This document shows, in pieces, positions 6,713 to 13,231 of a stretch of 34,573 bases of DNA. Every line of letters starts with the position of its first letter. The first letter of the stretch is position 1. Under the pieces are notes generated by a model. The model searched no databases. It was given only the letters and a program-made list of their open reading frames with translations, and was not told the DNA's origin. This DNA is from a virus, in IMG/VR virus record IMGVR_UViG_3300042526_000224, positions 1 through 34,573 of that record. One strand, given 5' to 3'. The position numbers were made by a program, and so were the translations under genes.

Positions 6713-7756
6713 GTGAGAAAGCTTCCGCAAATGCACCACCACCGCGCCAGCAATCGCGCGCGCGTTTACTTCAAAGGAAAACATATCTACCTTGGCGAAT
6801 GGGCTTCGCCTGAAGCAAACACCAACTACCAAAATTTCCTTCGGCAGATCGACGAAATAAGCGCTCCGATTGCTAAGGGTGGCGGTCTGCCTGCCAGCGT
6901 TGCCGCTGGTAAGTATCTGGACTATGCCAAAGATTACTTCGGAGGAAAAGGCGAGTATAACAATCTTAAGTCCACACTAGGCGTTTTCATTGAATATTTC
7001 CAATGGCAACCAATAACAGAAATTGGGCCTTTGAAAATTACAAAGTTCATGGAGGATTTGGCGAGCAAGAAGCTTCCACGCATCCGAATTAATCGAATCC
7101 TTCAACACATTAAGAGAATGAATACTTGGCTAGTCGAACGTGAACTTGTTGGCGGAGAGAAATTTGCAGCTATCCAAGCCGTTAAAAGTTTAAAGGCTGG
7201 CCGAACTCCTGCGGTAGAAATGGTACCGGTGGCGGCGGTTAAGATTGAGGTAGTGGAACAAACATTAAAGCTAATCCGAAAGCCTCTTTGCGATATGATC
7301 CAGATTCAATTGCTAACGGCAATGAGGCCTAATGAAGTTTGCAATCTGAATTTCGATGAAATCGACCAGGCAAAAGCCGTTTGGATTTACAGCCCTGCAA
7401 AACACAAAACATCCTACCGAGGACACAAACGGCAGATTTTGATTGGGCCAGAGGCGCAAGCATTACTTCGGCCTTACTCGTTCCTTCCAAAGGATAAGCC
7501 TATTTTTTACACCACTAAAGAGGAACCGTTTACCGCTGGAACCTACGGAAGAGCGATTCTAGAACATAACAAAGCGCACTCAATCCAGCACTGGATGCCG
7601 AACCAATTAAGGCACGCCGCCGCTACTCGCTTGGTAAAGGAATTTGGCTGGCAGGCTGCCAGGATCATTTTAGGGCATAAGTCTTTTGACATTACCGCAA
7701 TTTATGCCGAGGAAAATTTAGAGAAAACAGCGGAGATTATCGGAAGGATTGGCTAG
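6713..7756 (+). CDS. int: Tyrosine recombinase, phage integrase
   Basis: This 347-aa protein has an N-terminal small beta domain (ARVYFKGKHIYLGEWAS), a core-binding helical domain (~60-160) and a catalytic domain. Catalytic residues are Arg205 (TAMRPNEV), a Lys in the 230-240 beta-hairpin, Arg300 in PNQLRHAAAT, His322 (ILGHKS) and nucleophile Tyr331 (ITAIYAEEN). The usual box II His before LRH is Asn297. The GTG start is set by AAGGAGG 8 bp upstream. It catalyses site-specific integration and, with an accessory factor, excision. The NQLRHxxAT box and the N-terminal domain are, to my knowledge, typical of planctomycete integrases. A strong terminator follows 19 bp after the stop. Confidence 0.93.
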   Translation: MRKLPQMHHHRASNRARVYFKGKHIYLGEWASPEANTNYQNFLRQIDEISAPIAKGGGLPASVAAGKYLDYAKDYFGGKGEYNNLKSTLGVFIEYFQWQPITEIGPLKITKFMEDLASKKLPRIRINRILQHIKRMNTWLVERELVGGEKFAAIQAVKSLKAGRTPAVEMVPVAAVKIEVVEQTLKLIRKPLCDMIQIQLLTAMRPNEVCNLNFDEIDQAKAVWIYSPAKHKTSYRGHKRQILIGPEAQALLRPYSFLPKDKPIFYTTKEEPFTAGTYGRAILEHNKAHSIQHWMPNQLRHAAATRLVKEFGWQAARIILGHKSFDITAIYAEENLEKTAEIIGRIG

Positions 7757-7774
7757 GAATAGTCATTTGACAAG

Positions 7775-7806
7775 AGGCCGCAGGCATTACGCTTGCGGCC
7801 TTTTTT
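7775..7806. terminator. Rho-independent terminator between convergent genes
   Basis: AGGCCGCA (7775-7782) pairs with TGCGGCCT (7794-7801), followed by six T (7801-7806). It ends integrase transcription; the opposite strand lacks a comparable U-run immediately after the stem. Confidence 0.85.
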
Positions 7807-7808
7807 CG

Positions 7809-7991
7809 TTAATCCTTCCTTGGCCTGCCCCTGCCCTTCCTGCGCTGCGCTTTGATCAGTTCGGAAGGCTGAATGAAAAACACGCCAGAGTGTTTCCGCG
7901 CAATAATAACACCGTTAGCAATCATTTTGTGAACGGCTTGCACCGTAACATTTAATAATTCTGCAAATTCTTTGACGCTCAAAAGTTCCAT
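7809..7991 (-). CDS. Small HTH (excisionase/MerR-like) protein with AT-hook
   Basis: This 60-aa protein is a winged-helix excisionase-type domain (LSVKEFAELLNVTVQAVHKM...GVFFIQPSEL) followed by a basic KGRGRPRKD tail that matches an AT-hook core. The second of two in-frame ATGs (7991) is preferred because AGGA sits 6 bp before it; starting at 7997 would leave no spacing. It is a paralogue of the 8212-8397 gene and lies convergent to and immediately after the integrase. Likely roles are recombination directionality factor or Cro/repressor-type regulator of the nearby repeats. Which of the two paralogues does what cannot be told. Confidence 0.8.
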   Translation of the reverse strand: MELLSVKEFAELLNVTVQAVHKMIANGVIIARKHSGVFFIQPSELIKAQRRKGRGRPRKD

Positions 7992-8077
7992 TTTCATTCC
8001 TATTTTGGTCTTACCATTTTAGGAATTATTCGGAAGATATGATAGAAACTTGCACTTTTTGCGGATAAATGCACTAA

Positions 8078-8137
8078 TTAAATAGTTTAAATCAAAATAA
8101 TATAAATCAAAATAGTATTTGAATTTAAACTATTTAA
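8078..8137. repeat. 15-bp inverted repeats enclosing 15-bp tandem repeats
   Basis: TTAAATAGTTTAAAT (8078-8092) and its exact reverse complement (8123-8137) flank a spacer. The spacer carries two tandem copies of AAATCAAAATARTAT (8089-8103, 8104-8118). The dense symmetry in a non-coding interval (7998-8211) argues for a regulatory or recombination complex. Confidence 0.7.
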
Positions 8138-8211
8138 GCAATAAAAAGATTAAAGTTATGCCCCATACTAATTCACGCCTAGGATTTGTTATGAAAAGAA
8201 ATGCCTGCCTG

Positions 8212-8397
8212 TTACGTGCCTCTTGGCCTACCCCTGCCTTTTCTCAATTCGGCTTTCGCAAGCTCCGACTTTGGAATAATCCAGAAGCCGCTAAGCCTTT
8301 CCGATTTGATTGTTCCGGCTTTCATCAAAGCATGAACGCCCTGCGCCGTTAAGCCTATCAGATCTGCAAATTGTTTTACTGAGTAATAATCATCCAC
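8212..8397 (-). CDS. Small HTH (excisionase/MerR-like) protein with AT-hook
   Basis: This 61-aa paralogue of the 7809-7991 product has the same architecture: YSVKQFADLIGLTAQGVHAL, then FWIIPKSELAKAE, then an AT-hook-like KGRGRPRGT tail. The GTG start at 8397 is supported by AGGAGG at 8407-8412 (minus strand) with 9-bp spacing. It is the first leftward gene from the divergent region with two 23-bp direct repeats, the position of a lambda cI/rex-type immunity gene. It may therefore be the lysogeny regulator itself or one half of a two-protein switch. No larger CI-like repressor is present. Confidence 0.8.
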   Translation of the reverse strand: MDDYYSVKQFADLIGLTAQGVHALMKAGTIKSERLSGFWIIPKSELAKAELRKGRGRPRGT

Positions 8398-8423
8398 GAA
8401 ATCAATCCTCCTGATTAATTTTC

Positions 8424-8429
8424 ATTGTA
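8424..8429 (-). promoter_or_regulatory. Leftward extended -10 promoter
   Basis: On the minus strand the sequence reads TGCTACAAT, an extended -10 element, about 27 bp before the GTG at 8397. The -35 match is poor. It would express the HTH/AT-hook genes. Confidence 0.45.
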
Positions 8430-8452
8430 GCAGGTTTTCACATAAAAAGGAA

Positions 8453-8511
8453 TATTCGGAAAAGTTTAAACAATTTCTATTGACTGATTATTCGGAAAAG
8501 TTTAAACAATT
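8453..8511. promoter_or_regulatory. Two 23-bp direct repeats, operator pair
   Basis: Identical copies at 8453-8475 and 8489-8511, 36 bp apart, contain TTCGGAAAAGTTTAAACAA. The second overlaps the -10 of the rightward promoter. A fragment, TATTCGGA, recurs at 8027-8034 upstream of the other HTH gene. This is the best candidate operator of the lysis-lysogeny switch. Confidence 0.75.
8480..8508 (+). promoter_or_regulatory. Rightward early promoter
   Basis: TTGACT (8480-8485) and TAAACA (8503-8508) are 17 bp apart and about 80 bp before the first rightward early gene. The -10 lies within the second 23-bp repeat, so binding there should block RNA polymerase. Confidence 0.6.
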
Positions 8512-8589
8512 AATTGTACTGCAAATTTTAGATTTCTAAGCTTGCAGAATTTAAGACCAGAATTACATTAGGTGAAAGGATGTACACTA

Positions 8590-9018
8590 ATGAACAACAC
8601 GCCCAGTCAGAATGAAGCAATTCAAAAGATCCGCCAAAAACTCTACTTTTGCGCAGCCCTTGCGCTTCGGCACAATCTCGATTTGTCAGCTGAGTTATTC
8701 AGGATCTTCGGAAGCGAAGCGCCAGCGACTCCGCACAGCATGATTGAAACGAAGATTGAAACGAAAGGATCAATCGGCAAATTTAAACTTGAAGGGCGAG
8801 ACCTTCTAGTATTTGAAACAATTTACACGGCAACAGAACCGATAAGCATCGATGAAATGCTTGATAAATTCAAAGGTAACAGAGATACTAGATGTAGTAA
8901 AACAACGCTTACAACAACAGTTAAAGTTTTGAGAGCGCTGGAGCTTATAAGCTACACAGAAGAAAACGGTAAATTTGGCTACCTGAGAAAGCAAAGCAAT
9001 GGAGCTTTTGACTCTTAA
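8590..9018 (+). CDS. Early protein of unknown function, wHTH-like C-terminus
   Basis: This is the first rightward gene, 142 aa. The ATG at 8590 has AAAGGA at 9-bp spacing; a GTG at 8572 has no site. The N-terminal half is helical. Residues ~70-140 read like a small winged helix (DLLVFETIYTATEPISIDEM...TTLTTTVKVLRALELISY), the pattern of a DNA-binding regulator that senses nothing obvious. No family was recognised. Being first after the presumed switch promoter, it may act as an early regulator. It overlaps the next gene by 20 bp. Confidence 0.65.
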   Translation: MNNTPSQNEAIQKIRQKLYFCAALALRHNLDLSAELFRIFGSEAPATPHSMIETKIETKGSIGKFKLEGRDLLVFETIYTATEPISIDEMLDKFKGNRDTRCSKTTLTTTVKVLRALELISYTEENGKFGYLRKQSNGAFDS

Positions 9019-9505
9019 AAAGTTTGCCGGCAATGTCATGCGAAACAAGCAGGGCCTTCTTTACGCTTACTACTTCCAGAGAGTTTCCGAGACAATGAAA
9101 AAGTATCTGGCTGGCGAAATCACAACGCCATTGTCTGACGCACCAACCGCAATCGTAGCAATATCCGGTTGCAGTTTACCGGCAGCAGTATTCCGAGAGC
9201 GAGCCAACGGCGATTTTCCAATGGAATCATTATTGATAACTGGCATCTTTGAAAAAGATTTAAACAAAGCGTTCTCCGATGTAATCAATCTGGACTTTGG
9301 GCCAGTTGATGAGAAAAAAGGAATTCCAGTTCTTATTGTTTACCGTGGCGGAGCTGCGGTACGCCACCTTGATTTTGATATTAGCCAAGAAGGCTTTGAA
9401 GACTTTTACAACAGGCTTAAGGAAGATAATCAAGAAGACCAAATCAACGAAATAGTCGAATCTTTTCGTGCGTTTATGTTAATTAAAGACAAACAAGGTA
9501 GCTAG
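8999..9505 (+). CDS. Conserved-looking early protein, unknown
   Basis: This 168-aa acidic protein mixes alpha and beta segments, has no transmembrane segment, and shows no motif I can name. Hydrophobic strand-like stretches occur at TAIVAISGCSL and GIPVLIVYRGGAAV, and the C-terminus is acidic and helical (LKEDNQEDQINEIVES). It overlaps the 8590 gene by 20 bp, which implies coupled translation and a linked function. Confidence 0.6.
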   Translation: MELLTLKKFAGNVMRNKQGLLYAYYFQRVSETMKKYLAGEITTPLSDAPTAIVAISGCSLPAAVFRERANGDFPMESLLITGIFEKDLNKAFSDVINLDFGPVDEKKGIPVLIVYRGGAAVRHLDFDISQEGFEDFYNRLKEDNQEDQINEIVESFRAFMLIKDKQGS

Positions 9506-9518
9506 ATAGCAATATAAT
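9490..9518 (+). promoter_or_regulatory. Possible promoter with consensus -10
   Basis: A perfect TATAAT (9513-9518) lies 17 bp after CAAACA, a weak -35, at the end of the previous gene. It would drive the 9564 gene, the structured RNA and csrA. Confidence 0.4.
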
Positions 9519-9563
9519 AACGATTTGATTTTGCATCTAGAGATTTTTAAACTACGTGATTAA

Positions 9564-9791
9564 ATGAACTACATGAAGACAACTAAACACAACTTGTTAC
9601 AGCCCTTGAGAAAGTTCCAAGGCGCTATTCTAGGCTCAAGAAACCCTGAAGGAGCATCTTTGGAATGGCTTCGCAGGATGTGCCGTAAGCGTGATCTGCG
9701 CGCGGTAAAAGTTTCTAGCGATTGGTTCACTACCAAGGAATGGGTAGAAGAATTCAATCGCTCACGTATTGGCGAGCCAGCAGCTCGCTAA
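9564..9791 (+). CDS. Excisionase-like HTH protein
   Basis: This 75-aa basic protein has SLEWLRRMCRKRDLRAVKV followed by SSDWFTTKEWVEEF, which fits the winged-HTH layout of excisionase / MerR-type small DNA-binding proteins (recognition helix, wing, then WxxTxEWVEEF). The ribosome-binding site is weak, and an alternative ATG lies at 9573. It sits between a candidate promoter and the structured leader of csrA. It is unrelated in detail to the two leftward HTH proteins, having no AT-hook. It could be the true recombination directionality factor or an early regulator. Confidence 0.6.
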   Translation: MNYMKTTKHNLLQPLRKFQGAILGSRNPEGASLEWLRRMCRKRDLRAVKVSSDWFTTKEWVEEFNRSRIGEPAAR

Positions 9792-9801
9792 CCAAGTCAA
9801 C

Positions 9802-9894
9802 ACGTAGGCTTTCATCGGTATAGTTGCGCCATCTAGGCCGGCGCAAGTAACACACTACCGGCGGCTTGTTGCTGTGAGATGTGAAAGCCTATGT
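9802..9894 (+). ncRNA. Nested structured RNA / leader upstream of csrA
   Basis: Three nested stems are visible: an outer 13-bp helix (9802-9814 with 9882-9894, one G-U), a middle CGGTA/TACCG helix (9816-9820 with 9856-9860) and an inner 7-bp TTGCGCC/GGCGCAA hairpin (9824-9830 with 9840-9846). It lies in a 135-bp gap and ends 18 bases before the csrA ribosome-binding site. It does not fold as a tRNA and contains no GGA CsrA-binding motif. It could be a cis-regulatory leader or a processed small RNA. Confidence 0.6.
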
Positions 9895-9926
9895 TGTTGT
9901 TTATTAATCATCAAGGAGGATAGAAA

Positions 9927-10100
9927 ATGTTGGTATTAGCTCGCAAATTGCACGAATCCATTATTATCGGTGACATCACCATTACCGTTGTAACTCTTTC
10001 CACTGGGAAAGTTTCGTTAGGTATTAAAGCGCCGCCTGACAAGAAAATCTTGCGCGCTGAACTTCAACAAAAGGAGGCTCTTGAGCCATGCAAAGCATAG
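9927..10100 (+). CDS. csrA: CsrA/RsmA-family translational regulator
   Basis: This 57-aa protein begins MLVLARKLHESIIIGDITIT and continues SLGIKAPPDKKILRAEL, aligning without gaps over the CsrA core. The RNA-contact residues Leu4, Arg6 and Arg43 (equivalent to E. coli Arg44) are kept; Arg7 is Lys. CsrA dimers bind GGA in leader loops and block or alter translation. The AAGGAGGA ribosome-binding site itself holds two GGA triplets, so autorepression is possible. The end overlaps the next gene by 13 bp. CsrA is uncommon in phages; here it may redirect host mRNA use, quench host CsrA, or time phage translation. Confidence 0.93.
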   Translation: MLVLARKLHESIIIGDITITVVTLSTGKVSLGIKAPPDKKILRAELQQKEALEPCKA

Positions 10101-10471
10101 AAGAAATCGTAGCCGATGCCATAGAAAAAAAGCGTATTCAAGACGCAGAGCATGAAATTAAATGCCAAAAATACGCAGATGAGTTCATCCAGTCATTGCA
10201 ACCAGCGATTGCGCAATGCCTTATTGACCGATCCAATCATCCATCTTGGATATGGTTTGATTTTCAACTTCCTACCGGTGAAAAGTTTCAAGCTGAAGTC
10301 AATCTGTATTCAGATGCAAACAGCGTTCAATGGCGCCCTTACGTCTTTAATCCGGTAATGGGTTGGATGGAATACGGCAGGCGATACCAATCTTATAGCG
10401 AGGTAATCGCACAGGCAATAGACGCAAAGAACTTACAAAACTTTTTAGCATCAAAGGAGATTAAGATATGA
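10088..10471 (+). CDS. Unknown protein coupled to csrA and sak4
   Basis: This 127-aa protein has a helical, charged N-terminus, then a beta-rich middle with aromatic residues (PSWIWFDFQLPTGEKF, WRPYVFNPVMGWMEYG) and a helical end. AAAGGAGG precedes the ATG. It overlaps csrA by 13 bp and the ATPase by 4 bp (ATGA). Its family is not recognised. Its place directly before the recombination ATPase suggests an early DNA-metabolism or CsrA-related accessory, but this is context only. Confidence 0.6.
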   Translation: MQSIEEIVADAIEKKRIQDAEHEIKCQKYADEFIQSLQPAIAQCLIDRSNHPSWIWFDFQLPTGEKFQAEVNLYSDANSVQWRPYVFNPVMGWMEYGRRYQSYSEVIAQAIDAKNLQNFLASKEIKI

Positions 10472-11379
10472 GTAACTTTGAATTTAAGAAAGCACAAGTC
10501 AGCAATCGTAAGCTTCGCCTGGCAATCCTCGGCCCTGCCGGATCTGGCAAGACTTACACCAGCCTTTTATTAGCCAAAGGCATTGGCCAGCCAATAGCTT
10601 TGATTGACACCGAACACGGAAGCGCTGAGATGTACGCTTCAGAGTTTGAGTTTTCAACGCTTAAGCTTAAAGATTTTCATCCTAACAACTACATCGAGGC
10701 GATTGCCTCCGCTGTAAAAGGCGGCTTTAAAACTATCGTAGTGGACTCCTTAAGCCATGCGTGGACAGGCAAAGGCGGTGCCTTGGAATTGGTCGACCAA
10801 GAAACTTCAAGAGGTAAAGGCAACAGTTTTACCGCCTGGCGCAACGTAACGCCGCTTCATAATCGCTTAATCGATTCCATTGTTGGCGCTGGCGCTCACA
10901 TCATTTGCACGATGAGAACGAAAACGGATTACGTCATGGATAAGGACAAGAACGGCTCGACACAGATTAAGAAAGTTGGCTTGGCAGCTATCCAGCGCGA
11001 CGGCATGGAATACGAGTTTGACTTTGTTGGCGAGCTGGACGTTGACCACAAGTTAGCCGTTACCAAATCCAGAATCAAAAGCTTGGCGGACAAAGTTTTC
11101 ACTAAGCCAGGTGCAGAACTTGCCAATGAGTTTAAGAACTTTTTGCAGGCTGGCGAAGCCGCCGCATTAGTTGCGGAGGCGATGGAAGTTTTAGACGCAA
11201 CGATCATGATTTCCGGCGTACAGCAAACGCAAATCCTTTCACTCATTGACCAATTGAATCTTGGCCAAGACTACTTGCCAAAGATTTACGGCCATTACCA
11301 AGTACCAGCCTTGAAGGACTTGACCGGAGCGCAAGGCTCGGCAGTTCTTTCAAGATTGCAATCCAAAGTTTCAGTTTAG
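10468..11379 (+). CDS. RecA-fold ATPase, Sak4-like recombinase
   Basis: This 303-aa protein has Walker A GPAGSGKT (22-29), followed by IALIDTEHGSAE and Walker B TIVVDSLSHAW (Asp93), a motif set typical of phage AAA/RecA-like Sak4 single-strand annealing proteins. The middle part carries VTPLHNRLIDSI and IICTMRTK...EYEFDFVGEL, also typical. The protein would load on ssDNA with the DUF669 SSB-like protein encoded directly downstream. Gene order ATPase-SSB is the usual Sak4 arrangement. The C-terminal ~60 residues are helical and variable. Confidence 0.85.
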   Translation: MSNFEFKKAQVSNRKLRLAILGPAGSGKTYTSLLLAKGIGQPIALIDTEHGSAEMYASEFEFSTLKLKDFHPNNYIEAIASAVKGGFKTIVVDSLSHAWTGKGGALELVDQETSRGKGNSFTAWRNVTPLHNRLIDSIVGAGAHIICTMRTKTDYVMDKDKNGSTQIKKVGLAAIQRDGMEYEFDFVGELDVDHKLAVTKSRIKSLADKVFTKPGAELANEFKNFLQAGEAAALVAEAMEVLDATIMISGVQQTQILSLIDQLNLGQDYLPKIYGHYQVPALKDLTGAQGSAVLSRLQSKVSV

Positions 11380-11407
11380 TTTTTTAACCTTTTAGGAGTT
11401 TTTAGTT

Positions 11408-11890
11408 ATGGATGAGAGTTTTACATTGGATCTTTCAACAGATCGACCAGCCTTTAAACCTATGTTGGAGCAGCTTCAAGCAGGCACTTACAACTTCAAA
11501 ATCGTTGCGGCCTATCCGCATGAAACGAAATCGAAGAAGAAGGCCTTCAAGTTTGAACTTCTTGCACTTGATGCGGACTCTCCGATTAATGGCAAGACCG
11601 TTCACAAGCTGAACTTTCTTTCTCACGCAGTTGGCAAGAATATCCTCATGCGAGAGCTTAAAGTTGTTGGCGTGAAGGTAGAATCTTGGGCCGATCCAGC
11701 AACCGGCGTGATTGAAGCGGCAGAGCTGGAGGCGCAGCTTGCCACCGTTGGCGCAGAGGTCATTGGCAAAGTTGTTACCGCTTTGAAGTCAAAGCGAACA
11801 AATCCAAACGGCCAAGATTGGCATGAACTACAGATCAACGGCTTATCTAATCTGGTTTCACCAACCAGCAACGATGATTTGCCCTTCTAG
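11408..11890 (+). CDS. DUF669 SSB-like single-stranded DNA-binding protein
   Basis: This 160-aa protein has an N-terminal acidic strand, a beta-barrel-like core (GTYNFKIVAAYPHETKSKKK, FKFELLALDAD), and a KSKRTNPNGQDWHELQING segment characteristic of DUF669. It ends in DDLPF, matching the acidic SSB tip (DDDIPF) that recruits partner proteins. TTAGGAG precedes the start. The functional pairing with Sak4 upstream is a strong contextual argument for ssDNA binding. Confidence 0.85.
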   Translation: MDESFTLDLSTDRPAFKPMLEQLQAGTYNFKIVAAYPHETKSKKKAFKFELLALDADSPINGKTVHKLNFLSHAVGKNILMRELKVVGVKVESWADPATGVIEAAELEAQLATVGAEVIGKVVTALKSKRTNPNGQDWHELQINGLSNLVSPTSNDDLPF

Positions 11891-11903
11891 TTTTCAATCG
11901 TTT

Positions 11904-11987
11904 CTTTGCCTGGCATGGTGCCAGCCGTTTTACACCGCAAGTGATCCCGAACGGTTGGCGCGGTTAAACTTGTCAGGCAAAGTTTTT
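11904..11987 (+). ncRNA. Nested hairpin before the methyltransferase gene
   Basis: CTTTGCCTGGCA (11904-11915) pairs with TGTCAGGCAAAG (11971-11982) with one G-U. Inside it, GCCAGCCGTT (11920-11929) pairs with AACGGTTGGC (11950-11959). TTTTT follows (11983-11987) and then AAGGAGG. It may be a terminator for the sak4-ssb unit or a leader structure like that of csrA. Confidence 0.6.
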
Positions 11988-12004
11988 AACAAGGAGGTAG
12001 TTCA

Positions 12005-13231
12005 ATGTCAACGCTTCTAACCAGTCTATCCAAATTAAAGATTCATCCAGCCGCCGAAATCTTTCCAATGCTTTCCGATGTAGAAATCAGAGACTTGGCC
12101 AAAGACATTACCGAGCGTGGACTACAAAACCATATCGTCACTTACGAAGGCCAATTGTTGGACGGAAGGAACCGTCTGGCGGCTTGTATCCTTGGAGGCA
12201 TCGAGCCAAAGTCTGTAGAGTACGGCGGCGATTCGCCAGTTGGCTTTGTGATCAGCGCCAACCTAAGACGGAGACAACTTGACCCAAGCCAAAGAGCAGC
12301 GGTTGCCGTGGAGATTGAACCGATGTTTGCAGCGGAGGCGAAGGAGCGACAAATCCGAAAGCCTATAGATTCTGTTAAGGTAAATTTGCCTAAACAGAAT
12401 AAAGAACCTCAAGCTAGAGATCAAGCCGCTTCAGTAGTTGGTGTTTCTGGCAAGATGGTAAGTGATGCCAAAGCAATCAAGAAGAATAACCCAGAAGCCT
12501 TTGAGCGCATCAAGTCCGGTGAGGTTACCGTTCATGAAGCCAAGAAGGAAATACGAGGCGAGGAAATCAAGGAAATTCGCGCCAAGATGGTTCAAGAAGC
12601 CGCCGCGGTTCCAAAGGATCACAGATATAAGGTGAGCGTAGGCAATATCGAAACCTACGAAATGCCTGACGAAAAGCAATTTGATTACATAATTTCCGAT
12701 CCTCCGTATATGGAAGAATTTTTATACCTTTACGAAACTCTTGCAGAAAGAGCAGCGGATGATTGGCTCAAGCCTGACGGGCTATTAATCGTGATGTGTG
12801 GTCAATCTTATGTAAATCGTATTTATACGCTCATGTCCAGGCACCTTGATTACTATTGGACGGCAGCATATTTGACACAAGGCCAGCCAACACCACTAAG
12901 GACACGCCAAGTCAATTCAACTTGGAAACCTTTATTGTTCTTTGTTCCAAAGGGTAGCAAGTACAAAGGAAAAATTTTTGGCGATGTGTTTGTTTCCGAT
13001 GCGAACGATAAAAGCTTTCATGAATGGGGCCAGAGCGAAAGCGGAATGCTTTCCATTATCTCAGGCGTTTGTTTACCAGGGCAAACTATCTTTGACCCGT
13101 TCCTAGGAGCAGGCACCACTGGCGTTGCAGCTCTGAAGCATGGTTGCCTATTCGAAGGTATTGACCTTGAATCAAACAATGTTGAAATGGCTAAGACAAG
13201 AATCCACGGTACACGCTGGAGGAGTTTATAA
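12005..13231 (+). CDS. ParB-like domain fused to DNA adenine methyltransferase
   Basis: In this 408-aa protein residues ~8-110 form a ParB/sulfiredoxin-like domain (LDGRNRLAAC, VISANLRRRQLDPSQRA), followed by a ParB-type HTH region (~115-190). Then comes a class-beta methyltransferase: motif IV DPPY (232-235) precedes the AdoMet motif I DPFLGAGTTG (364-373), and FEGIDLE follows. DPPY points to N6-adenine modification. AAGGAGG and the structured leader precede the start; the stop overlaps the next ATG. It could protect phage DNA from restriction or mark the origin. The ParB part probably aids DNA targeting and gives no evidence of partitioning. Confidence 0.88.
   Translation: MSTLLTSLSKLKIHPAAEIFPMLSDVEIRDLAKDITERGLQNHIVTYEGQLLDGRNRLAACILGGIEPKSVEYGGDSPVGFVISANLRRRQLDPSQRAAVAVEIEPMFAAEAKERQIRKPIDSVKVNLPKQNKEPQARDQAASVVGVSGKMVSDAKAIKKNNPEAFERIKSGEVTVHEAKKEIRGEEIKEIRAKMVQEAAAVPKDHRYKVSVGNIETYEMPDEKQFDYIISDPPYMEEFLYLYETLAERAADDWLKPDGLLIVMCGQSYVNRIYTLMSRHLDYYWTAAYLTQGQPTPLRTRQVNSTWKPLLFFVPKGSKYKGKIFGDVFVSDANDKSFHEWGQSESGMLSIISGVCLPGQTIFDPFLGAGTTGVAALKHGCLFEGIDLESNNVEMAKTRIHGTRWRSL

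Noticed and set aside
6477-6716. Open frame of 79 codons before the integrase
   Set aside because: GTG start without a ribosome-binding site, composition of translated AT-rich non-coding DNA, and it runs over operator-like inverted repeats and the integrase ribosome-binding site.
8119-8352. Rightward frame across the 8212-8397 gene
   Set aside because: It starts in the inverted-repeat block and is antisense to a clear HTH/AT-hook gene with a good ribosome-binding site.
9802-9894. tRNA gene
   Set aside because: The outer helix is 13 bp, no T-loop GTTCRANNC or anticodon arm is present and there is no CCA end.
12005-12600. Plasmid-type ParB partition protein
   Set aside because: The ParB-like domain is fused to a methyltransferase and there is no parA; such fusions are common in phages without partition function.
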